From Holosporales bacterium (GTDB lineage Bacteria; Pseudomonadota; Alphaproteobacteria; RUG11792), in contig JAISID010000036.1 of the NCBI GenBank assembly GCA_031262205.1, positions 1-9,697 of the forward strand: 9,697 nucleotides of DNA. Reading direction: 5' to 3'. The number at the start of each line of letters is the position of its first letter. The first letter of the stretch is position 1. The notes beneath the pieces are model-generated. The model was not told the origin of the DNA. It did not search any database and was given only the letters and a program-made list of their open reading frames with translations. The position numbers were made by a program, and so were the translations under genes. Positions 1 through 7,182 of this stretch are shown piece after piece.

Positions 1-525
1 TTTACATCCATATTTGCAAACTAAATCTGAAATCGTTATAGATTGCGTACTTCTAACTGTATTTCCATCCTTAAACCATTTAACTTTTTCTTCCAAAAAT
101 TTCCCAATACCTTCATTCCGTCCATAAACAATAAAAAGCAACTCCGACGCTGCGCGCCATATGGATAAAGCAAGATAAATATTTCTCTCTTTAAATAAAT
201 TCGCTTTTTCCAAATTTGTATCATTAAAAGTAGCCTGCCAAGACGCGGCGTCATAACTTGTGGATTTTACTTCCAAATAATCAAATTCAAATCCTGCATT
301 AATGGATTTTCTTCGAGCGTCTAATCCATGTTTTGCTATATTTACATGCGTATACTTCAAATATTTCGCAGCTATCGAATCTCTAACTTCGTTCATGAAA
401 GTATCCGTATCAAGTTTTTTATATGATTTTTGTATTTTTGTAATTTGCTGAAAAGCGTCTATGCTTTTGGTTAAGAACGCTTCGTCTATTTTCTTAAAAT
501 TTCCTTTGTCCAATAATTTTTGCAT
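1..525 (-). CDS. Type II restriction endonuclease, PD-(D/E)XK type (3' end off window)
   Basis: This frame is open for 175 codons from an ATG to the left edge without a stop, so the C-terminus is missing. The start is the ATG at 525-523, inside the 3' end of the methyltransferase gene (32-nt overlap), preceded by a GAGTGG Shine-Dalgarno-like stretch. Residues 67-71 read GLDAR, and 81-88 read FDYLEVKS. D69, E85 and K87 therefore fit the PD-(D/E)XK nuclease pattern of D followed about 15 residues later by ExK. A WQATFNDTN stretch with a nearby EK follows at 96-107. Position directly behind and overlapping a Type II-type methyltransferase strongly suggests the cognate endonuclease, which would cut unmethylated foreign DNA. 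The family and recognition site cannot be named from the sequence. A different frame at 36-254 is a shadow of this gene. Confidence 0.72.
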   Translation of the reverse strand, partial: MQKLLDKGNFKKIDEAFLTKSIDAFQQITKIQKSYKKLDTDTFMNEVRDSIAAKYLKYTHVNIAKHGLDARRKSINAGFEFDYLEVKSTSYDAASWQATFNDTNLEKANLFKERNIYLALSIWRAASELLFIVYGRNEGIGKFLEEKVKWFKDGNTVRSTQSITISDLVCKYGCK

Positions 526-1426
526 TTCCACTCTTAAAATAGACTTGATCGTTTTTACCATGAAGATATTCTATATTTTTCTCCGCCAATAAAACATAAT
601 CTGGATTTATTTCGTAAGCGATGTAATTTCCATTATTCTGTAAAACAGATAGGCATTCTGAACCGCTTCCGCAAAAAGGAATTAATACGTCGTATTTTTT
701 ATTTGGCTTGCAAGATTTTATAAGCCTATCTGTAAGTTCCAAAGGTTTTTGCGTCGGATGTATTATCAGAGCATGCCCGTCGTGTTCTTTACGTTTTGTC
801 GGTTCAACTATGCATTTACAGTCTTTGCAATATATAATCCGTTCTTTTAACGCAGCGCCGCCGGCAAGCGTTGGTTGCAAGATAACGTCTCTTGGCAAAG
901 CGCCGTTCTTATTTGCCTGATAAATAGTCTCTTTACCGCCGTTCGCTGCAAAACGTCCTTTACCGGCAGGCCGCGTTCGTCCAGCGCTTCCATTTAGAAA
1001 TCCATCGGTATACGGCTCGCGCACGGCGTCTCGATTAAATAAAGGTTTGTCGCGCCAATAACAAATTATAGATTCGTGGCTTCTTTGCCAAAAATTTAAG
1101 GATGGGACGTTTTTGTTTGTGTAGTACCAAATCAGCCACCTTTGCTTTTCAATTGGTAATAAAACGGATATACGCGCCAAAATTTCGTCAAACCCATAGA
1201 TGAACATTGTGCCAGTCGGTTTCATAACTCTCCGACATTCTAATAACCATAATTTAACCCATTCAATATAATCTCTATCATTTCTTCTATCCGAATCGTT
1301 TCCAAAATCTTTTCCGATATTATAAGGAGGGTCTGCGATAATAATATCCATAGAATTGTCGGGCAATTCTTTTACGCCGACAATACAATCTTGCAAATGG
1401 ATTTTATTCTTTTCAAACATACTCAT
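494..1426 (-). CDS. Beta-class site-specific DNA methyltransferase (probably N6-adenine)
   Basis: The 310-residue protein has the catalytic motif IV DPPY at residues 32-35 and the AdoMet-binding FCGSG (motif I) near the C-terminus at 251-255. HPTQKP (223-228) lies just before it. The order IV then I is the beta class, as in HinfI- and RsrI-type enzymes. DPPY, rather than SPPY, favours N6-adenine methylation. A NRDAVREPY stretch (131-139) resembles the region after motif IV in RsrI-like enzymes. The central insert contains C200, C203 and C205 with later His residues, a possible small metal-binding or target-recognition element. The start ATG has no clear Shine-Dalgarno, and a second ATG two codons in (1420-1418) is equally possible. 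The gene overlaps the downstream endonuclease by 32 nt, typical of a Type II R-M operon in which the methyltransferase is translated first. Target sequence unknown. Confidence 0.92.
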   Translation of the reverse strand: MSMFEKNKIHLQDCIVGVKELPDNSMDIIIADPPYNIGKDFGNDSDRRNDRDYIEWVKLWLLECRRVMKPTGTMFIYGFDEILARISVLLPIEKQRWLIWYYTNKNVPSLNFWQRSHESIICYWRDKPLFNRDAVREPYTDGFLNGSAGRTRPAGKGRFAANGGKETIYQANKNGALPRDVILQPTLAGGAALKERIIYCKDCKCIVEPTKRKEHDGHALIIHPTQKPLELTDRLIKSCKPNKKYDVLIPFCGSGSECLSVLQNNGNYIAYEINPDYVLLAEKNIEYLHGKNDQVYFKSGNAKIIGQRKF

Positions 1427-1657
1427 ATTTTAGAAATTATCGGTAAAAAAGTCGAGCCGTCTTATACTTATACCAACTATATAAAGACATGTGATTACTC
1501 TGCGTATATCTACATATGTAAAAGTTCCGCGATTATTATATGTCTTTTTCCAATAGACAATGCTTCTATATTTGCTCTCAAACATTAATTTGCAAATTTT
1601 GCAAACACAGTTCTTGATAAAATTCTTAGCGTCTTAGCAAGCGACAATAATTTTTTT

Positions 1658-1680
1658 GAGAATCATTCCTCAACATGCAG
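1658..1680. repeat. Degenerate copy of the GGGAATCAT-CCC dispersed repeat
   Basis: The core reads GAGAATCATTCCTC (1658-1671), followed by CAACATGCAG. The reverse complement of 1757-1779 reads GGAATCATACCCCC then TGCATGCGG, which matches this copy apart from a short gap and a few substitutions. A further weak copy (AATCATTCCTTT) begins at 1866. Confidence 0.4.
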
Positions 1681-1749
1681 CATAAAAGATATGTCGTTGG
1701 AGTTTTCTAAAAATTTATAGGTATGTTTAAAGTAACCCGCTTATAAAAG

Positions 1750-1787
1750 ATCATTACCGCATGCAGGGGGTATGATTCCGTTTTTTT
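1750..1787. terminator. Possible bidirectional intrinsic terminator / repeat hairpin
   Basis: ATCAT (1750-1754) plus ACC (1756-1758) can pair with GGT (1769-1771) plus ATGAT (1772-1776), leaving one bulged T and a GC-rich loop containing GCATGC. On the plus strand it is followed by TCCG and seven T residues (1781-1787). On the minus strand it is followed by CTTTTAT. It could stop infA transcripts coming from the right before they enter the methyltransferase gene. The stem is short and the same sequence is a repeat copy, so its function is uncertain. Confidence 0.35.
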
Positions 1788-2003
1788 CGGTTATGCCATT
1801 CAGTTGCGCCATTCGGCATACAAACCGCCGCTTACAAAGCGCGAAGAGTAATTCTGAAAATTTAAAATCATTCCTTTACTGTTTCGCTCACGTATTCCAA
1901 ATGATTGCCGCCAATATTGATTAAGCCTACCCGCGCGTAAACGGTTCTCCAGATTTTCTAGCGTATATTAATGAGGCGCGACGCGCGAACTACAAACCGA
2001 GAC

Positions 2004-2222
2004 TTATCTTTCCCTAAAGGTTATTCTGCCCTTTGATAAATCGTAAGGCGTCATTTCTATAGTAACTTTATCTCCAATTAAGATTCTGATTTTATTTTTT
2101 CTCATTTTCCCAGAAGCGTGAGCCAATATTTTGTGGCCGTTGTCAAGCTGAACTCTAAACATCGAATTAGGCAAAACTTCCATTACCACTCCTGCAAATT
2201 CTACTAAATCTTCCTTCGCCAT
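2004..2222 (-). CDS. infA: Translation initiation factor IF-1
   Basis: The protein has 72 residues, exactly the usual bacterial IF-1 length. It begins MAKEDLVEF and carries the family stretches SMFRVQLDNGH, LAHASGKMRKN, IRILIGDKVTIEMTPYDL and a C-terminal KGRITFR. The whole protein is a single S1-type OB fold that binds the 30S ribosomal A site with IF-2 and IF-3 during initiation. The best purine-rich match upstream (AAGGATGG) lies about 15 nt from the ATG, too far for normal spacing; only AGGT sits directly in front. A short upstream frame with its own Shine-Dalgarno stops 8 nt before this start and could couple its translation. IF-1 is essential in well-studied bacteria, so this gene anchors the segment as chromosomal. 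It lies between a HEPN gene and an R-M pair. Confidence 0.98.
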   Translation of the reverse strand: MAKEDLVEFAGVVMEVLPNSMFRVQLDNGHKILAHASGKMRKNKIRILIGDKVTIEMTPYDLSKGRITFRER

Positions 2223-2307
2223 ACCTATGATTAATTACCATCCTTCTTTTCTTTATTATCGTAAATCATAACGTTTCGTCCCAATTATATTTCACCTCTA
2301 AAATAGA

Positions 2308-2336
2308 ATATTAATCGCCCTATGCCCTTTTTACAA
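2308..2336 (-). promoter_or_regulatory. Candidate infA promoter
   Basis: On the minus strand a TTGTAA -35-like box (2336-2331) is separated by 17 nt from a TAATAT -10-like box (2313-2308). Each matches the sigma-70 consensus at four of six bases. It lies in the 141-nt gap behind the HEPN gene and would give a leader of about 80 nt before infA. Confidence 0.35.
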
Positions 2337-2363
2337 CTTCTTTTATTTTCATGCCTCTTTCTA

Positions 2364-3713
2364 TTAGCGAAGATGGAAGTCATAGTGTTTCTCTAAACCA
2401 ATCTCTTTAAAGAACAGCCACCTGATCATTCCGTACAATGCAACTAACAAATGATCAAGTACAGAATCATAATATCCTCCCTCGGACGTAAAGTATTGTG
2501 ACGAACGTTCAAGATTCTCTTTGTGCTTTCGTTTCCCATTGACATATGGATGGATTAAATAATTCCGAATTTCCGTTAAAATTTCTCTTAAATACGGTTT
2601 CATTTCATGCAGATAAAATTCTTGCTCGCCGCAGAGAAATCCTGCACGAAACAATTCATTAAGAATATCTTCTGGTATTTTCTTGATAGCGCATTTTAAG
2701 TCTTCTTTATTATCTGTTCTATTTTTCCCCTTAGATTTTATATTACCGTACGCCTCTAGAATTTCAATCCTATTGATCATAAGAGCTTCTCGCGGTTGAT
2801 TTCTTGTATCCGCTAGAGAATTGATTATAAAATCGTCATATATTTTAAAGTAAAGATTCAGCGACTCTTTAAAATCGTCTTTAAGATGTTGATATCCTGT
2901 TTGAATTGGACGATCCCAACGGAAAAGAGAAGGATCGTCTTTTAAACTCCAATTCAAAGCCCACGGTAAACTATTCTTATAAAAGCATTTCGTATTGCTT
3001 GGCTCACTACCAGATATTACAGAAAGAATCTCGCATTGACGATTCCATAAGATAGTAAAATAAGTCTGTATTTGATGGATAATCTTATAAAAATACTCTA
3101 TACTCTGCGGTTCTTTAGGCTTTATATTAAGATAACAATTTTGCCTAATCACGATATTTGGATATGTACTTGGCGACCTGTCGTCATACTTCCGGTCACA
3201 TGGATTGGAATGAAGTGTAATTGAAAAATCCTTAGAGTCTATTTCTACAATTTCATGAAGAATATATTTCTTTAAAGTCAACAATCCATCGTTATCATGT
3301 ATGCAAAATTTTCCTTCTAATTCGTGATCCCACAACCAATGATCTAGATTTTTTATATGTACGCATATTTGTTCATATTTATCCTCAGAAGATACAAATT
3401 TCTTATTATCAAGAAAAGCTGTATGCCACGCGCATGAATCAAAATCTATAAAATCGTTTTTCTCTCCCACTATCGGGTAATAATAACAATGCTCAAAAGC
3501 CGCCTTGCAGATATTATTCATCCATTCTACTTTAAATTTAGCATATAAAGTCTTGTTTTCAATTTCGGGCATGAGCAGATAATCACTCTTTTTCTCGAGT
3601 ATCTTTATCCCAACGATTCCGCCGACTTCTTCCAAACGGCCGAAAAATATAAAATCTTCGTCCTTGAGAGCCGGCGAGCGATAGAATTTTCCTGGTAAAT
3701 TAATAATATTCAC
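2364..3713 (-). CDS. HEPN-domain protein, ApeA-like candidate abortive-infection RNase
   Basis: This 449-residue soluble protein has no signal peptide. Its N-terminal half (LPGKFYRSP, then FFGRLEEVGGIVGIKIL) is a predicted beta-rich region resembling the ApeA N-terminal domain, with glycine-rich strands around residues 7-40. The C-terminal half is helical and contains EIRNYLIH (R383, N384, H388), the R-N-x3-H signature of catalytic HEPN ribonucleases, followed by a hydrophobic helix with RWLFFKEIG. This order, beta-rich sensor then C-terminal HEPN, matches ApeA-type phage-defence proteins, in which phage infection triggers RNA cleavage and growth arrest. The start is GTG, firmly set by AGGAGAG five nt upstream. 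It begins 15 nt after the stop of the active M16 peptidase gene, so it is probably co-transcribed with that operon. The family assignment rests on domain pattern and motif only; another HEPN protein family is possible. Confidence 0.62.
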   Translation of the reverse strand: MNIINLPGKFYRSPALKDEDFIFFGRLEEVGGIVGIKILEKKSDYLLMPEIENKTLYAKFKVEWMNNICKAAFEHCYYYPIVGEKNDFIDFDSCAWHTAFLDNKKFVSSEDKYEQICVHIKNLDHWLWDHELEGKFCIHDNDGLLTLKKYILHEIVEIDSKDFSITLHSNPCDRKYDDRSPSTYPNIVIRQNCYLNIKPKEPQSIEYFYKIIHQIQTYFTILWNRQCEILSVISGSEPSNTKCFYKNSLPWALNWSLKDDPSLFRWDRPIQTGYQHLKDDFKESLNLYFKIYDDFIINSLADTRNQPREALMINRIEILEAYGNIKSKGKNRTDNKEDLKCAIKKIPEDILNELFRAGFLCGEQEFYLHEMKPYLREILTEIRNYLIHPYVNGKRKHKENLERSSQYFTSEGGYYDSVLDHLLVALYGMIRWLFFKEIGLEKHYDFHLR

Positions 3714-3716
3714 TTA

Positions 3717-3723
3717 CTCTCCT
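3717..3723 (-). promoter_or_regulatory. Ribosome binding site deciding the GTG start of the HEPN gene
   Basis: Minus strand AGGAGAG lies 5 nt from GTG, within the 15-nt gap after the preceding peptidase stop codon. No ATG with comparable spacing exists nearby, so GTG is the start. Confidence 0.75.
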
Positions 3724-3728
3724 AAAAA

Positions 3729-5078
3729 TTATCCTAACTCTGGATGGCTGTATATCCTCATTATTCTATTCTTTTTATTAAATATCTTCCTTGCCGTTTC
3801 GACTACTTCCTCAAATTTTACGCCTCTTATAATGTTCTCTATATTGTCTACTTCGTCAAGGCGATAACCGTTTATTAAGTATGTTAAGACAAACATCGTC
3901 ATACTGTATGGATCGTCCTTAAGCATTTCAATTTGATCCAGCTGTTTTTTCTTTTCTTTTTCGAAGAGTTCCTTAGTTAGGTATTTGTCCGCATAACTTT
4001 CGGCTATAGCTGTTATTTTTTTATAAACGTTTTTTTTGCTTTGATTTTCTCTGAATACCGTGGCGATATTGATTCTCGCGTTATCAAACGCTCTAACGTC
4101 GAGATACGAGTCTACCACATAAGATAGTTTTTCCTTATCGACCAGAGTTTGGTATAAAACGGAACTTTCTCCGCGCGCTAATATTTCTAATGCAAATTCG
4201 GCGATCGACAACTTTTTAACGTCGCCTATTAAATCTCTATCGACTCTATAGATAACGTTTAAATTATGAACGGCAATACTTTTCGATTCGCGATCTATCG
4301 TAAACTTCAACCCTGTGTCTTTAGGATCGATAATGCGGCTACGTTTAGGGTCTTTACCTTTAGGAATACCCCCAAAATATTTACTAACTTTTTCAACGGC
4401 TTCCTCTAACGTAATATCGCCGACTAATAAAACGAAGGCGTTGTTAGGAACGTAATACCTATCGTAATGTTTTTGAAGAGCTTCTTTATCGCACGCCATA
4501 ATTTGATCGAGATATCCGCTTAGAGGATATGAGTAAGACGAATAAAGATACGTTGCTTTCCACGCCGCTTCTTCCATATAATGCGTGATTGGATTAGATT
4601 CTACTCTCCTCTTTCTTTCCTCAATAATGATCTTCCTCTCTTTTTCTATATCGGATTCTCTAAACAAAAGGTTTCGCATTCTCTCTGCGTCAACTTTTAA
4701 ATTAGAATCCAAAAATGCTTTATTAGACGTGTGCCCGAAAAACGTTACATCAAAACTAGTAAATGCTCTCGAACCCCAGTTTTCATTGTAATCATAAGCT
4801 AATTCTCTAACCTTCTCCATACTCAAATGCTTAGTTCCTCTGAACATCATATGCTCGAGAAAATGAGATATGCCGACTACGTTTCTCGGATCGTCTCCCG
4901 AGCCTACGAAATACCCGACACCCCCGCAAACTATGTCTTTTACATTCGTTTTAATTACTATTATTCTTAAGCCGTTATCAAGCGTCGTTTCTTGCACATT
5001 TATCTTTTCGGCAAAAGAAGTTAAAGACAATGCGACTAAAACGCAGACCGTTAAAAATATCCGATTTAATATTTGCAT
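3729..5078 (-). CDS. M16 family zinc metallopeptidase, catalytic subunit (periplasmic)
   Basis: The protein has 449 residues. Residues 1-23 form a signal peptide (NR, then a hydrophobic FLTVCVLVALSL core, with cleavage likely after SFA), so it should act in the periplasm. HFLEH at 72-76 is the inverted zinc motif HxxEH, and E153 stands 77 residues after H76, the expected third ligand (HxxEHx76E). The family C-terminal half follows, including KLSYVVDSYLD. M16 enzymes are clamshell peptidases that degrade small unfolded peptides, related to the mitochondrial processing peptidase. The frame can be extended 15 codons upstream to 5123, but AAGGAGGAAG sits 8 nt before this ATG and the signal peptide starts here, so the shorter start is right. 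It lies 13 nt behind the non-catalytic homologue, with which it probably forms a heterodimer. Confidence 0.93.
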   Translation of the reverse strand: MQILNRIFLTVCVLVALSLTSFAEKINVQETTLDNGLRIIVIKTNVKDIVCGGVGYFVGSGDDPRNVVGISHFLEHMMFRGTKHLSMEKVRELAYDYNENWGSRAFTSFDVTFFGHTSNKAFLDSNLKVDAERMRNLLFRESDIEKERKIIIEERKRRVESNPITHYMEEAAWKATYLYSSYSYPLSGYLDQIMACDKEALQKHYDRYYVPNNAFVLLVGDITLEEAVEKVSKYFGGIPKGKDPKRSRIIDPKDTGLKFTIDRESKSIAVHNLNVIYRVDRDLIGDVKKLSIAEFALEILARGESSVLYQTLVDKEKLSYVVDSYLDVRAFDNARINIATVFRENQSKKNVYKKITAIAESYADKYLTKELFEKEKKKQLDQIEMLKDDPYSMTMFVLTYLINGYRLDEVDNIENIIRGVKFEEVVETARKIFNKKNRIMRIYSHPELG

Positions 5079-5083
5079 TTTTT

Positions 5084-5093
5084 CTTCCTCCTT
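5084..5093 (-). promoter_or_regulatory. Strong ribosome binding site overlapping the upstream stop codon
   Basis: Minus strand AAGGAGGAAG overlaps the TAA stop of the non-catalytic M16 gene and lies 8 nt before ATG 5078. This arrangement favours translational coupling of the two M16 subunits and fixes the start of the catalytic one. Confidence 0.8.
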
Positions 5094-6474
5094 ACTTTTT
5101 AAGGGATTTCCCGCAAGCGACAAATACTAACCTTTCTGGATTGTATACGTCCTTAATTACCGCGTTAACCTCTTCTAATGTTAAATTAGAATAATTGTCA
5201 AGGTAACTATTAACGTTTTCTATAGGAACTTCATCGCGTCTCGCTGTTTCTACAAATTCTAAAATTACCCCGCTATTGGTAAAAATGCTCTTGGCGAATT
5301 TGCTGAGTTTAAATTTAGTTAATTCTTCCTGCGTTATTCCGTTTTCATATAACTTCTTGACCTCTTCCTTTATTTGAGACATAGTCTCCTCGACTTTACA
5401 CGATTGAGTATTGCATCGTCCAAGTATATAAGACTGCATATCCCCGCTTTCAAATGTCGTCTTAATATAATAAACCATTTCCCCTTGTTCGCGAATACTT
5501 CTCGATAATCTCGAATTTAACGTTCCAACTTCCCCAAATATTTCGTTTGCCACTCTTAAAGCAAATCTCTGCCGCAGCGTTATTTGAACGACAGGGAGAG
5601 CAAAAACAACAGTAGATTGAGGATTATCCAGCTCAACATGCTCGGACTTTCCAGAGCGGCTAAATTCCGTTTGTTGTTCCTCAACTTTTTTAAAATCGTT
5701 CTTTCTGTTTTCAACCGCTTTATAAACTTTGTTAAGTCCAGTTTTTATATCGTTCTCGTCAAGATTGGAAACTATGGAAACCTCTGCGTTTTGCGGTGAA
5801 AATATGGCGGAATAGCATCTCGCGACGTCTTCTCTAGTATACGTTGGGATTTTCTCTAACATATCCTTAAAAGACATTCGATACGGATGGCCTTCTGGAT
5901 ATATTAGACAACCAAGTTTTTCGAGAGCCAAATGATCCGGAGCGAACATAGCTTGTCTTATAGACGCGATGCATCCTTGTTTTGCTGTTTCTATCTTTTC
6001 CTGAGTCAAATGAGCCTTGGATAAGATATCGCATAAAACGTTAATAGTTAAATCAAAATATTTTGCAAGACACGTTACGTTGACTTGCAAATTATCTTGG
6101 TTGGGCAATATTGCTATGCCAATTGAATTTTCTTTTAAAAGTTTCTTGAGAGCTATGTCGTCGTATTCGCCCGCTCCTTCAAGAAGAGTGGAAACAACGA
6201 TGTCTAAAAGCCCCGGGGTATTTTTAAAGTTCCTACTTCCCTCGTTTTTAAAATTAATGCTAAAACAAACCAAGGGAGAATCTGTTTTTACCGACCATAC
6301 TGGAGTTTTAAAAGACGTTTGAAGCGATTTTATATCAATCTTTGTTTGCGACAATTGAATTTCTCCAATTTCAAAACTTTGTCTAACTTGATACGCTTGC
6401 CAGCTCTCATAGGCATATAAAATCGCCGCTCCAAGAACAGATGTAAGGACTATTTTAGTAATTTTACTTTTCAT
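5092..6474 (-). CDS. M16 peptidase homologue without zinc motif (non-catalytic partner)
   Basis: The protein has 460 residues, the full two-domain M16 length. An N-terminal hydrophobic segment (about 6-22, VLTSVLGAAILYAY after MKSKITK) is a signal anchor or uncleaved signal peptide. Where the catalytic family has HxxEH this protein reads GLLDIVVSTLLEGAGEYD (88-105), with no His pair, so it cannot bind zinc in the usual way. Later M16 features remain, including YPEGHPYR, SPQNAEVSIVSNLD and GEMVYYIKT. Bacterial operons often pair one active and one inactive M16 subunit, mirroring mitochondrial MPP alpha/beta; the inactive one helps bind substrate. The ATG has GGAGG 10 nt upstream (6489-6485). 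The prepilin gene ends 75 nt upstream on the same strand, so shared transcription is possible. Confidence 0.9.
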   Translation of the reverse strand: MKSKITKIVLTSVLGAAILYAYESWQAYQVRQSFEIGEIQLSQTKIDIKSLQTSFKTPVWSVKTDSPLVCFSINFKNEGSRNFKNTPGLLDIVVSTLLEGAGEYDDIALKKLLKENSIGIAILPNQDNLQVNVTCLAKYFDLTINVLCDILSKAHLTQEKIETAKQGCIASIRQAMFAPDHLALEKLGCLIYPEGHPYRMSFKDMLEKIPTYTREDVARCYSAIFSPQNAEVSIVSNLDENDIKTGLNKVYKAVENRKNDFKKVEEQQTEFSRSGKSEHVELDNPQSTVVFALPVVQITLRQRFALRVANEIFGEVGTLNSRLSRSIREQGEMVYYIKTTFESGDMQSYILGRCNTQSCKVEETMSQIKEEVKKLYENGITQEELTKFKLSKFAKSIFTNSGVILEFVETARRDEVPIENVNSYLDNYSNLTLEEVNAVIKDVYNPERLVFVACGKSLKK

Positions 6475-6549
6475 TTTATAAACGCCTCCAAGAGATACGG
6501 TCGCTCTAAACCGAAATAAAATAGCAGTCTATAAAAGTTACGTCAATAT

Positions 6550-7131
6550 TTAAATAGCTTCTTCTATACTTTCAGTTTTAACAATAGATTTCTTCATAAT
6601 AACTCCGTTCATATAATTGGAAACAAAACTTTTTTCAGACAGCCAAATTACAATCTCATCCTTGCCTTTATTATCTTGAGATTTTAAAACAAACGCGACT
6701 TTATCGTCTTTAATCTCGGAATGGAACTCAGAAATCCCAAGATTTCTCGCCTGTCCTTGAGAAACGGGCTGTCCAAACAGCGGATTCATTTTGTAAAAAA
6801 GTCGCTTGCCTTTTCCGTTTTTCGCGAATTTCTCCATAATGCCTATAGTCCTAAATGGAACTATTCCAAATGAATTTTTCATGCTTTCGTCCTGGAAGCC
6901 TATATCGCGAGACGCAGACGATGGAAAAGGTAATCTGCCGTCGTTCGATATACAATACGCAGCTATTGCCTTTATGACAAAATCAATGTTATTTTGCGTT
7001 TTTTGAGATGCGTAAATCGTATTAATCATATTCAATTGCGTAACGCAAACTCCGGATATAACCCCTAATATCAAAAGCGATATTGAAACCTCAAGCAATG
7101 AAAAACCAGAAAATTTAGTTTGTTTTTTCAT
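6550..7131 (-). CDS. Type IV prepilin / type II secretion pseudopilin-like protein
   Basis: The 193-residue product begins with a 9-residue positively charged leader (MKKQTKFSG) followed by FSLLEVSISLLILGVISG. This is the class III prepilin signal: Gly at -1, Phe at +1 and Glu at +5, then a hydrophobic helix. A prepilin peptidase would cleave G9-F10 and methylate the new N-terminus. The globular part has GRLPFPSSAS, GIVPFRTIGI and LFYKMNPLF, which recall alphaproteobacterial pseudopilins of the GspG/GspH kind. The frame also offers an ATG at 7152 (seven residues longer); the inner ATG is preferred because the leader is then of typical length and more room is left for the divergent kdsB promoter, but neither has a good Shine-Dalgarno. 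No other pilus or secretion genes are in the window, so its machinery is unknown. Confidence 0.82.
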   Translation of the reverse strand: MKKQTKFSGFSLLEVSISLLILGVISGVCVTQLNMINTIYASQKTQNNIDFVIKAIAAYCISNDGRLPFPSSASRDIGFQDESMKNSFGIVPFRTIGIMEKFAKNGKGKRLFYKMNPLFGQPVSQGQARNLGISEFHSEIKDDKVAFVLKSQDNKGKDEIVIWLSEKSFVSNYMNGVIMKKSIVKTESIEEAI

Positions 7132-7147
7132 AAGATTTCTATATAAT
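7120..7147 (+). promoter_or_regulatory. Candidate kdsB promoter
   Basis: A perfect TATAAT (7142-7147) lies 16 nt behind a TTGTTT -35-like box (7120-7125). It would start transcription near 7154, about 29 nt before the kdsB ATG. It overlaps the first codons of the divergent prepilin gene. Confidence 0.4.
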
Positions 7148-7182
7148 TGCATACTTGATGTTATTTTAGAGTTTTACATAAA

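Larger units (their letters stand above)
1427..2003. other. Non-coding region between infA and the R-M genes
   Basis: No convincing gene is seen in these 577 nt. A small plus-strand frame from 1391 to 1588 overlaps the methyltransferase start and has no family features. The region holds degenerate repeat copies around 1658, 1766 and 1866, a hairpin with T-tracts on both sides, and two minor inverted repeats (TATGCC/GGCATA at 1792-1797 and 1815-1820; a GC-rich GCGCGACGCGC near 1976-1988). It should contain the methyltransferase promoter, but no good -35/-10 pair could be picked out. Confidence 0.6.

Noticed and set aside
36..254. 72-residue minus-strand ORF near the left edge
   Set aside because: It lies out of frame inside the 175-codon endonuclease frame, which has nuclease motifs and an R-M context; the short frame has no family features.
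1391..1588. 65-residue plus-strand ORF
   Set aside because: It overlaps the methyltransferase start in antisense, is low in complexity (many I, Y, K), and has no Shine-Dalgarno or recognisable domain.
1976..1988. GC-rich GCGCGACGCGC as an infA terminator
   Set aside because: The stem is only about 4 bp around a 3-nt loop and no T-run follows on either strand.
5079..5123. 15-codon N-terminal extension of the catalytic M16 gene
   Set aside because: A strong AAGGAGGAAG lies inside the extension directly before an ATG that begins a classic signal peptide; the longer form would bury that signal peptide and overlap the upstream gene.
4585..6322. Several plus-strand ORFs antisense to the M16 genes
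   Set aside because: They are shadows of well-supported genes, with no recognisable protein features.
7132..7152. Longer start (ATG at 7152) for the prepilin-like gene
   Set aside because: It is possible, since a 16-residue leader is tolerated, but the inner ATG gives a more typical leader and more promoter room; kept only as an alternative.
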